A DNA stretch of 47,338 nt, from contig JAVETB010000012.1 of the NCBI GenBank assembly GCA_034006265.1, positions 1 through 47,338 on the forward strand, written 5' to 3'. The position numbers and the translations under genes are program-made. Below are positions 31,688 through 40,817 of this stretch, piece after piece. Source of the stretch: Syntrophus sp034006265 (GTDB lineage: Bacteria; Desulfobacterota; Syntrophia; Syntrophales; Syntrophaceae). The notes beneath the pieces are model-generated. The model saw only the letters and a program-made list of their open reading frames with translations, was not told the origin of the DNA and did not search any database. Position 1 is the stretch's first letter. Each line of letters starts with the position of its first letter.

Positions 31688-34331
31688 GAAAATATCTCTA
31701 GTGATATGCGGAATCTTTGTGATCGGGCTTGCAGCCCTTCTGCTGGGAGCAGGAATTTCCACCGCCGGAGAGGCGGCGCGCATTGCCGTCCTTCCATTCG
31801 ATATTTTTACCTCCGCGGATAAGGCGTCATTGCAGGAGGCGATGTCCCGGCAGCTGTCCAGCGAATTCCGCAAATCCAAAAATGTACGGCTGATTGAGGA
31901 AAAATCCTTTGCGGACGCCCTGGCCGATCAGGCGGTTACCGAAGCCCTGGGCTTTAAGATCGGGAGCATGACGGGTGCCGCTTATGTCGTTCTCGGAAGC
32001 CTCTCTGAATTCGGGGAAAGCCTCAGTGCGGATATCCGGGTTCTGGACATCCGCCGGTCAACGGCCCTGCCGCCCCTGTTTGTTCAGGGGAAACGGAGTG
32101 CCATCGACAAGCTTGCGGCGGAACTCAAATCGACCGTTCTCCTCAAGATCGCACCGGAATTGCGCATCGCCCGGGTCGAGATCCAGGGCAACCGGAAGAT
32201 CGGTTCCAGCGCCATCCAACAGGTGCTGAAGAGCCGGCAGGGCGGCCTTTTTTCCGAGGAGGATGTTTCAGCGGACATCAAGGCCATCTACAAGATGGGG
32301 TATTTTAATGACGTGTCGGCGGAGACGAAAAGCACCTCCGAAGGCCGGATTCTTGCCTTCAGCGTTCAGGAAAAGGCCATGATCGCGGAGGTTCAGATCG
32401 AGGGCAACAAGGCGCTCAGCCGAGGTGACATTGAAGCGGTCATAAACGCGAAGCCCAAGCAGATTCTCAATGTGGAGAAGGTCAAGGCCGATGCCCAGAA
32501 GATCAAGGAGCTCTACGACGGCAAAGGGTACTACAACGCCGAGGTTCTGGATCGGATTGAATCTTCCGGACCCAAGGACATGCGTGTCGTTTACAGGATT
32601 AAGGAGCATGACCGGCTGTTTATCGAAAAGATCAGCTTTGAAGGAAATAAGACCTACACGGAAAAAGAACTCCGCAACATGCTCAGCACCACGGAAAAGG
32701 GCATCCTTTCTTTCTTCACCGATTCCGGGATACTCAAAAGGGAACAGCTCAAGCAGGATGTTGCCAAACTCAATGTCTTTTATCTGAACAATGGCTTCAT
32801 GAACGCGAAGGTCGGAGACCCGGAAATTTCCCATGACCGGAAGGGCATCTATGTCAAGATTCCCATCACGGAAGGAGAGAGGTATCGCGTCGGAACGGTT
32901 GAGATCACCGGTGACGAACTGACCGTTTCACGGAAGGATCTGGTGTCTAAGCTGAAAATCGCCAAAAAGGAGCATTTCGACCGCGAAGCGATCATGAAGG
33001 ACATCGATTATCTGACCCAGGCGTGCAATGATGAGGGATACGCCTATGCCGATGTCAGCCCCCGGACGGTGCCTCAGGAAAAAACCCAGTCCGTGGATGT
33101 CATGTTCGATATTACGAAAGGGCAGCATGTCTATTTCAACCGCATTGAAATAACCGGAAACACCAAGACGAGGGACAAGGTCATCCGGCGCGAGCTGGCC
33201 ATCAAGGAGGGAGAACTCTACAACAGTTCGAATCTGAAGAAGAGCTACGCAAACCTCAACCGGCTGCGCTATTTTGAAGAAATCGACTTTCAGACGGAGA
33301 AGGGTCCGGATGAAAGCAAAACGGATGTCAATATCCGCGTCAAGGAAAAGCAGACCGGCCTTCTCAGCCTGGGCGCCGGTTACAGCGCTCAGGACCGCGC
33401 CATGCTGACGGCGCAGATATCCCAGCAGAACCTCTTCGGCAGAGGGCAGATCCTGAGCCTCCAGGCAAATCTGGGTTCGAAAACCACCCTGTACCAGCTG
33501 TCCTTTATAGAGCCCTACCTGATGGATATGCCCCTTTGGAGCAAGTTTGATCTTTGGAACCTTGAGCGGGAATACAATTCCTACGATCTGGATTCAAAGG
33601 GCGGGGGGATCACGCTGGGATATCCCCTCTGGCCGCAATATCACATCAACGGCTACATCGCTTACCGGTATTCGCTGGATGACGTTACAGACGTCGATGA
33701 CGACGCTTCGAACTATGTCAAGGACCAGGAAGGCGAAAACACGACGAGCGGAGTGACCTTGTCACTGAGCCGGGATACGACGGATGACAACATGTTTCCA
33801 TCGAAGGGATCGAAAAACAGCATTGCCGTGGAGTATACCGGCGGTCCCCTGGGTGGAACCGTGGGGTTCACGAAATACACGTTAAGTTCTACCTGGTTCT
33901 TTCCTCTTCCGCTGGAAACCGTGCTGGGAACCAGGGCCCGGGCGGGTTACATCTCGGCCCACAGCGACGAAAGGCTTCCCATTTATGAGCGGTTTTACCT
34001 TGGGGGAATTAATTCGCTCCGCGGATTGCGTGATGTGGGGCCCAAGGACGAAGAGGACGACGTGATCGGCGGCAAGACGATGTTCAACGTCAACGTGGAT
34101 TTTGTCTTTCCGCTGATCAAGAATGCGGGGATGAAGGGCGTCATCTTTTTTGATGCTGGAAATGCCTGGGAAAGCGGTTACGATCTTGGCGATCTACGTC
34201 AGACGGCGGGCGTCGGCATCCGCTGGTATTCCCCCATTGGACCGCTCCGCCTGGAGTGGGGCTATGTGCTTGACCGCGAGGAAGACGAACCGGCGAGCCG
34301 TTGGGAATTCACCATCGGCATGTTCATGTAA
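31674..34331 (+). CDS. bamA: Outer-membrane assembly factor BamA with TolB-like N-terminal extension
   Basis: 885 residues from ATG 31674, with GGGGA 7 bases upstream. A signal peptide (about 1-33) comes first. Residues 35-160 form an extra alpha/beta domain starting ARIAVLPFDIF and containing AAYVVLGSLSEF, resembling TolB/FlgO N-terminal domains. Five POTRA repeats follow (about 165-235, 236-312, 313-403, 404-485, 486-560), then the 16-strand barrel with the L6 motif SLRGLRD. It inserts beta-barrel proteins into the outer membrane. The last residues are EFTIGMFM: the usual terminal aromatic is penultimate rather than final. It overlaps lolD by 14 bases and is followed by skp. Confidence 0.95.
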   Translation: MPVHKKISLVICGIFVIGLAALLLGAGISTAGEAARIAVLPFDIFTSADKASLQEAMSRQLSSEFRKSKNVRLIEEKSFADALADQAVTEALGFKIGSMTGAAYVVLGSLSEFGESLSADIRVLDIRRSTALPPLFVQGKRSAIDKLAAELKSTVLLKIAPELRIARVEIQGNRKIGSSAIQQVLKSRQGGLFSEEDVSADIKAIYKMGYFNDVSAETKSTSEGRILAFSVQEKAMIAEVQIEGNKALSRGDIEAVINAKPKQILNVEKVKADAQKIKELYDGKGYYNAEVLDRIESSGPKDMRVVYRIKEHDRLFIEKISFEGNKTYTEKELRNMLSTTEKGILSFFTDSGILKREQLKQDVAKLNVFYLNNGFMNAKVGDPEISHDRKGIYVKIPITEGERYRVGTVEITGDELTVSRKDLVSKLKIAKKEHFDREAIMKDIDYLTQACNDEGYAYADVSPRTVPQEKTQSVDVMFDITKGQHVYFNRIEITGNTKTRDKVIRRELAIKEGELYNSSNLKKSYANLNRLRYFEEIDFQTEKGPDESKTDVNIRVKEKQTGLLSLGAGYSAQDRAMLTAQISQQNLFGRGQILSLQANLGSKTTLYQLSFIEPYLMDMPLWSKFDLWNLEREYNSYDLDSKGGGITLGYPLWPQYHINGYIAYRYSLDDVTDVDDDASNYVKDQEGENTTSGVTLSLSRDTTDDNMFPSKGSKNSIAVEYTGGPLGGTVGFTKYTLSSTWFFPLPLETVLGTRARAGYISAHSDERLPIYERFYLGGINSLRGLRDVGPKDEEDDVIGGKTMFNVNVDFVFPLIKNAGMKGVIFFDAGNAWESGYDLGDLRQTAGVGIRWYSPIGPLRLEWGYVLDREEDEPASRWEFTIGMFM

Positions 34332-34371
34332 GGAATGGTCAGATTATTTCACAGTTAAGGAGAGTTTTTTC

Positions 34372-34908
34372 ATGAAGGATAAACTTTTGAGGATTTTGCT
34401 GTTGGTCTTTGGTTTTGTTTTTCTGTGTTCTCTACCCACAGCCCTGGCCGCTGAAAAAATCGGATTTGTGGATGTTCGGGAAATTATGCTGAATTCCGTG
34501 GAGGGGAAAAAGGCTTCTGAGGAATTAAAAAAGGCCTTTGAAAAAAACAAGGCGCAGATTTCCGCCAAGGAGACGGAACTTAGAAAACTCAAGGAAGATC
34601 TGGATAAGCAGCGTTCCGTCCTGAAGGAGGCGGCCCTGAGAGAAAAGGAAAGCGCCTACCAGAGGAAGCTTCGCGATTATCAGCAGATGGTCAAGGATGC
34701 CAATGAAGAAATGCAGAAGCGGGACCAGGAGCTTTCCAAGACTCTGCTGCCGGAGATCATGAAGGTCATCAGTGACATCGGGACGAAGGAGAAGTTTACG
34801 GTCATCCTGGATGTCGGATCGGTTCCCGTGCCCTTTTTCTCCAGGGAAAATGATTTGACCAAGCGCGTTATCGAAGAATTCAATCGGACCTACAAGCCGA
34901 AAAAGTAA
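34372..34908 (+). CDS. skp: Periplasmic chaperone Skp/OmpH
   Basis: 178 residues from ATG 34372, with AAGGAGA upstream. A longer frame through the end of bamA is not the gene. The signal peptide is 1-26, cleaved after ALA. The mature protein starts AEKIGFVDVREIM, then has long charged coiled-coil arms (about 45-125), as in the jellyfish-shaped Skp trimer, and a C-terminal strand region. It holds unfolded outer-membrane proteins in the periplasm for BamA. Its position between bamA and lpxD is the conserved arrangement. Confidence 0.93.
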   Translation: MKDKLLRILLLVFGFVFLCSLPTALAAEKIGFVDVREIMLNSVEGKKASEELKKAFEKNKAQISAKETELRKLKEDLDKQRSVLKEAALREKESAYQRKLRDYQQMVKDANEEMQKRDQELSKTLLPEIMKVISDIGTKEKFTVILDVGSVPVPFFSRENDLTKRVIEEFNRTYKPKK

Positions 34909-34968
34909 CAGCTTGTGATGAAGGATCGGGAAGAACGAATGTCGGAGTAATCCTTTCCAGAAAGGAAT

Positions 34969-36030
34969 ATGAACGGGGAAGTGAAAAAAACGCTCAATGA
35001 AATCGCCTCTTTTCTGGGGGGAACGGTTGTTGGGGATGATCAAGTTCTCATTGGCTCGGTGCGGGGAATTGACGAAGCCGGTCCGGGAGATATCACCTTT
35101 GTCGCCAATGCGCAGTACGAACAGAAACTGCTGACCACAAAGGCCTCAGCGGTCCTCGTTTCCAGAGACACGGAAAGTCCTGCCAGAAACCTGGTTCAAG
35201 TTGAAGACCCTTACGCAGCCCTCGGAAGGCTGCTGGCTTTATTTTACCCGGAGGAGAAGGAAATTCCCGCCGTCAGCGACCGGGCGATGATTGAGGCGGG
35301 CGCTGAGATTGCTCCGTCGGCCACGGTTTACCCCGGGGTCTACATCGGCCGGGGAGCCAGAATCGAAGCGGGAACGGTTCTTTATCCCGGTGTATTTATC
35401 GGGCGTGAGGCCGTGATCGGTGAAGATTCCATCCTCTACCCAAATGTGTGCGTTTACCGGCGATGCCTCATTGGCAGGCGGGTCATTCTCCATGCTGGTG
35501 TGGTGGTAGGGAGCGACGGCTTCGGTTTTGCCAACCCGGGGCGCGACAATCTGAAAATCCCCCAGATCGGCATTGTCCAGATCGATGACGATGTGGAGAT
35601 CGGTTCCAATACGACCATAGATCGGGCAACCCTCGGCCGGACCTGGATTCAAGGGGGCGTTAAAATCGACAATCTTGTTCAGATTGCCCACAACGTGGTG
35701 ATCGGAGAAAAATCGATCATCGTTTCCCAGGTCGGCATTTCCGGCAGTACCCACCTGGGTCAGAGCGTGATTCTGGGCGGACAGGCGGGGCTTGTGGGCC
35801 ATCTGGATATTGGTGATTTCGCTATGGTCGGTGCCCAGAGCGGCGTTCATGAAGATGTGAAGGCCCGTTCCATCGTCTCCGGTTCGCCGTGCATGCCCCA
35901 CCGTACCTGGCTTAGAGCAATGTCCTGTGTGCCTCGGTTGCCGGAGATGCGCACGACACTGAACCATGCATTAAAGCGCTTGGAGGCGCTGGAAGGGCAG
36001 TTCAGTGAGCATCTGGAAAAAAAGAAGTAA
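34969..36030 (+). CDS. lpxD: UDP-3-O-acylglucosamine N-acyltransferase LpxD
   Basis: 353 residues. The N-terminal uridine-binding domain (about 1-100) is followed by a left-handed beta helix made of hexapeptide repeats (about 103-310) and a C-terminal helix. The catalytic base is His241 in NLVQIAHNVVIG. It adds the second hydroxyacyl chain to UDP-3-O-acyl-glucosamine using acyl-ACP. AAAGGAA precedes the ATG. It lies 60 bases after skp and is followed at 38 bases by lpxA, without fabZ between. Confidence 0.97.
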   Translation: MNGEVKKTLNEIASFLGGTVVGDDQVLIGSVRGIDEAGPGDITFVANAQYEQKLLTTKASAVLVSRDTESPARNLVQVEDPYAALGRLLALFYPEEKEIPAVSDRAMIEAGAEIAPSATVYPGVYIGRGARIEAGTVLYPGVFIGREAVIGEDSILYPNVCVYRRCLIGRRVILHAGVVVGSDGFGFANPGRDNLKIPQIGIVQIDDDVEIGSNTTIDRATLGRTWIQGGVKIDNLVQIAHNVVIGEKSIIVSQVGISGSTHLGQSVILGGQAGLVGHLDIGDFAMVGAQSGVHEDVKARSIVSGSPCMPHRTWLRAMSCVPRLPEMRTTLNHALKRLEALEGQFSEHLEKKK

Positions 36031-36068
36031 CGTTCATGAGTTAGGGTAAAAGAGGAACCAAATCAACC

Positions 36069-36842
36069 ATGAGGATTCATTCCACAGCAATCGTGTCACC
36101 TGAGGCCGGTCTGGCCGATAGTGTTGAAGTCGGAGCATACAGCGTAATTGGTCCCGGTGTTACCATCGGGAAAAATACGATCCTTGGATCACACGTCGTG
36201 ATTGAGCGGGATACGGATATCGGTGAGGACTGCAGGATTTCATCCTTCTGCTCTCTGGGCGGCGATCCTCAGGACCTGAAATACGAAGGGGAAAAGACGC
36301 GGGTTGTCATCGGAAACCATAATGTCTTCCGTGAATATGTGACCGTGAACCGGGCCACGTCGGCGGATATCGGGGTTACCCTGATTGGAGATCACAACCT
36401 CATCATGGCCTATTGTCATGTCGCCCATAACTGCAAACTGGGAAACAATATCATCATTTCCAATGCATCCCATCTGGCCGGGCATATTCATGTCGACGAC
36501 TACGCCATCATCAGCGGCATGGTCGGCATTCACCAGTTCACAAGGATAGGGGCGCACTGCATCATCGGAGGGGCATCTGCGGTGACTCAGGATATCCCGC
36601 CCTATGTAACGGCGGCGGGCAATCACGCAAAACTCTATGGACTCAATCTCATCGGACTGGAGCGACGGGGGTTCAGCAAGGAGACCATTGCGGCTCTGAA
36701 GGAAGCCTATCGGATCATCTTCCGTTCACCTCTGCGGCTTGAGGCCGCTCTGGAACGGGTGAAGACGACCGTAACGGATACTCCGGAAGTGCGCAACTTC
36801 ATTGAGTTCATCCAGGCGTCGGAACGGGGCGTCTGCCACTAG
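36069..36842 (+). CDS. lpxA: UDP-GlcNAc O-acyltransferase LpxA
   Basis: 257 residues, trimeric left-handed beta helix plus a C-terminal helical part from about 187. The catalytic residue is His120 in CHVAHNCKLGN (E. coli His125). GNHAKLYGLNLIGLERRGF is diagnostic for LpxA. Gly168 aligns with E. coli Gly173, which allows a C14 hydroxyacyl chain, so a long primary chain is plausible; this alignment was by hand. It performs the first lipid A step. The next gene, a GnnA-like oxidoreductase, could make its substrate UDP-GlcNAc3N instead of UDP-GlcNAc. Confidence 0.97.
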   Translation: MRIHSTAIVSPEAGLADSVEVGAYSVIGPGVTIGKNTILGSHVVIERDTDIGEDCRISSFCSLGGDPQDLKYEGEKTRVVIGNHNVFREYVTVNRATSADIGVTLIGDHNLIMAYCHVAHNCKLGNNIIISNASHLAGHIHVDDYAIISGMVGIHQFTRIGAHCIIGGASAVTQDIPPYVTAAGNHAKLYGLNLIGLERRGFSKETIAALKEAYRIIFRSPLRLEAALERVKTTVTDTPEVRNFIEFIQASERGVCH

Positions 36843-36864
36843 CGCAGAGACAGGGAAAAGAGGA

Positions 36865-37812
36865 ATGAGCAGAATACGGGTGGGAGTTGTCGGGATCGGG
36901 CATCTGGGCAATTACCATTTACAGAAATACGCCAAAATCGAAGATGTCGAAATCGTCGGGGCCTCAGACAGCCAGACGGAACGCGCCCGGAAGGCGGCGG
37001 ACCAGTTCGGATGCGAGGCGCTGAACGATCATCGCCGGCTCCTTGGGCGGGTGGACGCGGTGAGCATTGCCGTGCCGACGGGAGCGCATTACGCGGTAGC
37101 GCGCGATTTTCTTGAAGCCGGGGTTCATGTGCTTCTGGAAAAGCCGATTACGGAAACCCTGGCGCAGGCCGATGAGCTGATTGCCCTGGCCGAGAAGCAA
37201 CGCCTGACCTTTCAGATCGGTTTTGTGGAACGGTTCAACCCGGCCATTGTTGCGCTGGAAGGAGTAATGAAAAGGCCGGTCTTTATTGAGGCCCACCGGC
37301 TTCACCCTTTTTTCGAACGGGGAACCGATGTGGACGTGGTTCTCGACCTCATGGTTCACGATCTGGATCTGATCCTCCATTTTGTCCAGTCACAGGTGAC
37401 GGATGTCACAGCCGTCGGCGTTTCCGTTCTATCCGAGAAGATCGATATTGCCAGTGCCCGTGTGACCTTTGCCAACGGATGTGTGGCGAACCTGACCGCC
37501 AGCAGGGTGACGGCCAAGACCATGCAGAAGATCCGGTTCTTTGAAACGAATGGTTACCATTCCGCCGACTGCGCCAAGCGTGAGGTGTCCTCTCTGCGAA
37601 CGAGGCATTCTCCCGATGGAAAAGTCGAAATTGTTGCGAATCCGTTGAATATCCCGAAGCATGACCCCCTTGAAGAAGAAATCCAGGCCTTTGTTCGGGC
37701 CGTCAAAACCGGCATGCCGCCTCCCGTGACTGGGGAGGAGGGCCGCCAGTCTCTTGAAGTGGCTTTGAACATTGTCGACAGAATTGAATTGGCCCGCAGA
37801 AGCCTGAGATGA
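36865..37812 (+). CDS. Gfo/Idh/MocA oxidoreductase, GnnA-like
   Basis: 315 residues from ATG 36865, with AAGAGGA close upstream; the longer frame overlapping lpxA is unlikely. The N-terminal Rossmann domain has the NAD(P) loop GIGHLG (11-16) and the catalytic EKP (Glu92-Lys93-Pro94). The C-terminal beta-sheet domain includes DLMVHDLDLIL with its conserved His. It sits between lpxA and lpxB. In Acidithiobacillus ferrooxidans gnnA occupies the same slot and oxidises UDP-GlcNAc at C3, after which the aminotransferase GnnB makes UDP-GlcNAc3N for amide-linked lipid A. No gnnB follows here. The family is broad, so GnnA activity is inferred mainly from position. Confidence 0.75.
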   Translation: MSRIRVGVVGIGHLGNYHLQKYAKIEDVEIVGASDSQTERARKAADQFGCEALNDHRRLLGRVDAVSIAVPTGAHYAVARDFLEAGVHVLLEKPITETLAQADELIALAEKQRLTFQIGFVERFNPAIVALEGVMKRPVFIEAHRLHPFFERGTDVDVVLDLMVHDLDLILHFVQSQVTDVTAVGVSVLSEKIDIASARVTFANGCVANLTASRVTAKTMQKIRFFETNGYHSADCAKREVSSLRTRHSPDGKVEIVANPLNIPKHDPLEEEIQAFVRAVKTGMPPPVTGEEGRQSLEVALNIVDRIELARRSLR

Positions 37813-37828
37813 AGAGCGAATCCTTCCC

Positions 37829-38980
37829 TTGAGTTCAAAACGCATCCTTATTGTGGCGGGAGAGGCATCCGGAGACCTTCACGGGGCTTCCCTTGTCCGC
37901 GCCATGATGCGGAAGAACCCGGGGCTTTCCTTTTACGGCGTCGGAGGCGGCCGCATGAGGGAGGCCGGCGTGGACTTGTGGGCCGATGCGGGGAACATGG
38001 CCGTCGTGGGGTTGACGGAAGTGCTTTCCAAACTGCGGGTCATTCTGTCTGTCATGAGCCGCCTGAAAAAGTCGATGCGGTTCCAAAAACCAGATCTCGT
38101 TATTCTAATCGATTATCCCGACTTCAATCTTCCCCTTGCCCGATCTGCAAAGAAAAACGGTATTCCCGTTTTTTATTACATTTCTCCCCAGGTCTGGGCC
38201 TGGCGGAGAGGAAGGATCAAGACCCTCGGCCGCGTTGTGGACCGCATGGCGGTCATCCTTCCCTTCGAGGAGCCGCTCTACCGAAAGTCGGGTGTTGATG
38301 CCTCCTTTGTCGGTCATCCCCTTCTCGATGCCGTCCGGGTAAGCTCTTCGCGCAGAGAAACCCTTCGTCGGCTGGGATTGCGGGACAACGTAACGACGGT
38401 AGCGCTCTTGCCGGGAAGCCGGAAAGGGGAGGTCACCCGGCTGCTTCCGGACATGCTGAAGGCGGTGCGGTTGATCGCTGGGAAGATCCAGCCTGTGCAG
38501 TTTCTCCTCCCTCTGGCCGACACGCTGGACCCGGCCTGGATGGAGAGCCGGATGCAGGGGGTGTATGCGCCTGAGATTCGCCTTGTCAGAGGTGCCACGT
38601 ATGACGCGGTGGCCGCGGCTGATGCGGCCGTGGTGGTGTCCGGAACGGCCACCCTGGAAACAGCGCTTCTGGGGACTCCCCTGATCGTCATCTACAAAGT
38701 TTCGGCCCTTTCCTATCTGATTGGGCGGATGCTCATTTCTGTGGATCACATCGGCCTGGTGAATATTGTGGCCGGAAAGACCGTGGCCCCGGAGCTGATC
38801 CAGCACCAGGCCAACCCGGAGCGCATCGCGGCGGAAGTCCTGGCGATCCTCGGCGATGCCGACCGGAGAAGAATCATCAAGGAGGAGCTTTTGCAGCTCC
38901 GGGAAAAACTCGGCCGGCCGGGTGCGGCCCGGCGGGCGGCCGATATGGCCTTGTCGCTTCTGCAGGGGCCCAAGGGATAA
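37829..38980 (+). CDS. lpxB: Lipid-A-disaccharide synthase LpxB
   Basis: 383 residues, GT19. It starts MSSKRILIVAGEASGDLHGA, with the family GEASGD motif. Later blocks are YYISPQVWAWRRGRI, LPFEEPLYRKSG, FVGHPLLD, LLPGSRKGEV and SGTATLETALLGTP. It joins UDP-2,3-diacylglucosamine and lipid X into the lipid A disaccharide. The only sensible start is TTG 37829, 16 bases after the preceding stop, which would lower translation. It is followed by msbA. Confidence 0.96.
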   Translation: MSSKRILIVAGEASGDLHGASLVRAMMRKNPGLSFYGVGGGRMREAGVDLWADAGNMAVVGLTEVLSKLRVILSVMSRLKKSMRFQKPDLVILIDYPDFNLPLARSAKKNGIPVFYYISPQVWAWRRGRIKTLGRVVDRMAVILPFEEPLYRKSGVDASFVGHPLLDAVRVSSSRRETLRRLGLRDNVTTVALLPGSRKGEVTRLLPDMLKAVRLIAGKIQPVQFLLPLADTLDPAWMESRMQGVYAPEIRLVRGATYDAVAAADAAVVVSGTATLETALLGTPLIVIYKVSALSYLIGRMLISVDHIGLVNIVAGKTVAPELIQHQANPERIAAEVLAILGDADRRRIIKEELLQLREKLGRPGAARRAADMALSLLQGPKG

Positions 38981-39046
38981 CGTGGTTCTGCAGAGAAACC
39001 GGCCGGTAAGGAAGGCCTGAGCGCAGGGACTTTTGCAAGGAAAGCA

Positions 39047-40795
39047 ATGGATATCTTTAAGCGTCTTTTAAAATTGACAAAACCCCACATCCCCCGGTTT
39101 GCCGTCGCCATGGTCTGCATGCTGATCGTGGGCGCCCTTACCTCTGCGCTGGCTTTTCTCGTCAAACCGGCCCTGGATGACATTTTTCTCAAACGGAATG
39201 CGGAAATGCTTCTCTGGATTCCTCTGGCCGTCATTCTGATCTACGCGGTCAAGGGGTCATGCAGTTATTTTCAGACGATTCTGATGAACTTCATCGGACA
39301 GCGCATCGTCGCCGACCTGCGGTACCGTCTGTATGAGCAGATCCAGATGCAGTCCCTGAGATTTTTTGCCAAGCATCACACCGGGGAGCTCATGTCGCGG
39401 ATCACGAACGATGTCAATTCCATCCAGCATGCCGTTTCCGAAGCGGTGACCAGTCTCCTCAAGGACACCTTCACCCTGATCTTCCTTGTCTTCGTTATTT
39501 TCTACCGGGACTGGCAGCTGGCCATCATTGCCATGTTCGTCTTTCCCCTGGCCATCTATCCCATTGCCAAGTTCGGAGAGAAGATGAGGCGGAATGCGAC
39601 GAAAACCCAGGTCACCATGGCCGGTCTGACCACCCTGCTCCAGGAGACCATTTCCGGCACGCGCATCGTCAAGGCCTTCTGCATGGAGGCCTATGAGAAC
39701 ATGCGCTTCGCCAGAGAAAACGAGAAGCTGATGCGCCTGGCTTTGAAGTCCGTTTCCATCAACGCGATTTCCAGCCCGTTTATGGAGTTCCTTGGAGGGA
39801 TCGGCATTGCCGCAATCATTTTTTACGGAGGCTACCAGGTCATTCACGGTTCCTCCACCCCGGGAACTTTTTTTTCCTTTCTGACGGCGCTGATCATGCT
39901 GTATGAACCGGTCAAAAGATTGACAAACGTCAACAACACAATTCAAAAGGGGATAGCGGGCGCCCAGAGGGTCTTTCACATTCTGGATCTCGTTCCCGAC
40001 ATTCTTGACAGAGCACATGCCGTGGACCTTCCCCGCATCGTCGAAAAGATCGAAATCCGCAATGTTTCCTTTTCCTACAACGCAACCCCTGTGCTCAGAA
40101 ATATCAACCTGACCATCCGTGCTGGTGAAGTGATCGCCTTTGTCGGAATGAGCGGCGGAGGCAAGACGACGCTGGTCAATCTGATCCCCCGATTTTACGA
40201 CGTATCCGACGGGCAGATCCTCGTTGACGGCCACGATATCCGGGATGTGACCCTGCTATCGCTACGCCGCCAGATCGGGATCGTGACCCAGCAGACCATC
40301 CTGTTCAACGATACGGTCCGGAACAACATTTCCTATGGAAGCCGCGACTGCTCGGAGAAAGAGATCATCGAGGCGGCCAGGGCGGCCAATGCCCATGAGT
40401 TCATCCAGAATCTTCCTGAACAATACGATACGGTTATCGGAGAACAAGGGACCAGGCTGTCCGGCGGTGAGCGGCAGCGGATCTCCATAGCCAGGGCGCT
40501 GCTGAAAAATGCCCCGATCCTGATCCTCGATGAGGCCACATCCTCGCTTGACACCGAGGCCGAGATGGAGGTTCAGGATGCCCTGGAGCGCCTGATGAAG
40601 GGGAGGACGACCCTGGTGATCGCCCACCGCCTTTCCACGATCCGCACGGCCGACCGGATTGTCGTGCTGGTCAGGGGAGAAATCGTGGAAGAGGGCTCTC
40701 ACGATACGCTGCTGGCCAGGCACGGTGAGTATTACAAACTACACCAGCTGCAATTCAAAGAGAACAAAGCGGGGGAGGATATGGCTCTGAAGTAG
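39047..40795 (+). CDS. msbA: Lipid A flippase, MsbA-type ABC transporter
   Basis: 582 residues, a half-transporter. The membrane domain of six helices spans about 15-305. The ATPase domain has Walker A GMSGGGKT (367-374), signature LSGGERQRISIARAL, Walker B ILILDEATSSLD and the switch His in VIAHRLSTI. It flips core-lipid A across the inner membrane as a homodimer. AAGGAA precedes the ATG. It is flanked by lpxB and lpxK, which supports the lipid A role over general multidrug export. Confidence 0.93.
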   Translation: MDIFKRLLKLTKPHIPRFAVAMVCMLIVGALTSALAFLVKPALDDIFLKRNAEMLLWIPLAVILIYAVKGSCSYFQTILMNFIGQRIVADLRYRLYEQIQMQSLRFFAKHHTGELMSRITNDVNSIQHAVSEAVTSLLKDTFTLIFLVFVIFYRDWQLAIIAMFVFPLAIYPIAKFGEKMRRNATKTQVTMAGLTTLLQETISGTRIVKAFCMEAYENMRFARENEKLMRLALKSVSINAISSPFMEFLGGIGIAAIIFYGGYQVIHGSSTPGTFFSFLTALIMLYEPVKRLTNVNNTIQKGIAGAQRVFHILDLVPDILDRAHAVDLPRIVEKIEIRNVSFSYNATPVLRNINLTIRAGEVIAFVGMSGGGKTTLVNLIPRFYDVSDGQILVDGHDIRDVTLLSLRRQIGIVTQQTILFNDTVRNNISYGSRDCSEKEIIEAARAANAHEFIQNLPEQYDTVIGEQGTRLSGGERQRISIARALLKNAPILILDEATSSLDTEAEMEVQDALERLMKGRTTLVIAHRLSTIRTADRIVVLVRGEIVEEGSHDTLLARHGEYYKLHQLQFKENKAGEDMALK

Positions 40796-40817
40796 CCCCC
40801 GGCTACAGGATATTCCC

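Noticed and set aside
30842..31879. 345-codon minus-strand frame across lolD and the bamA start
   Set aside because: Antisense to lolD and bamA, which have full family motifs.
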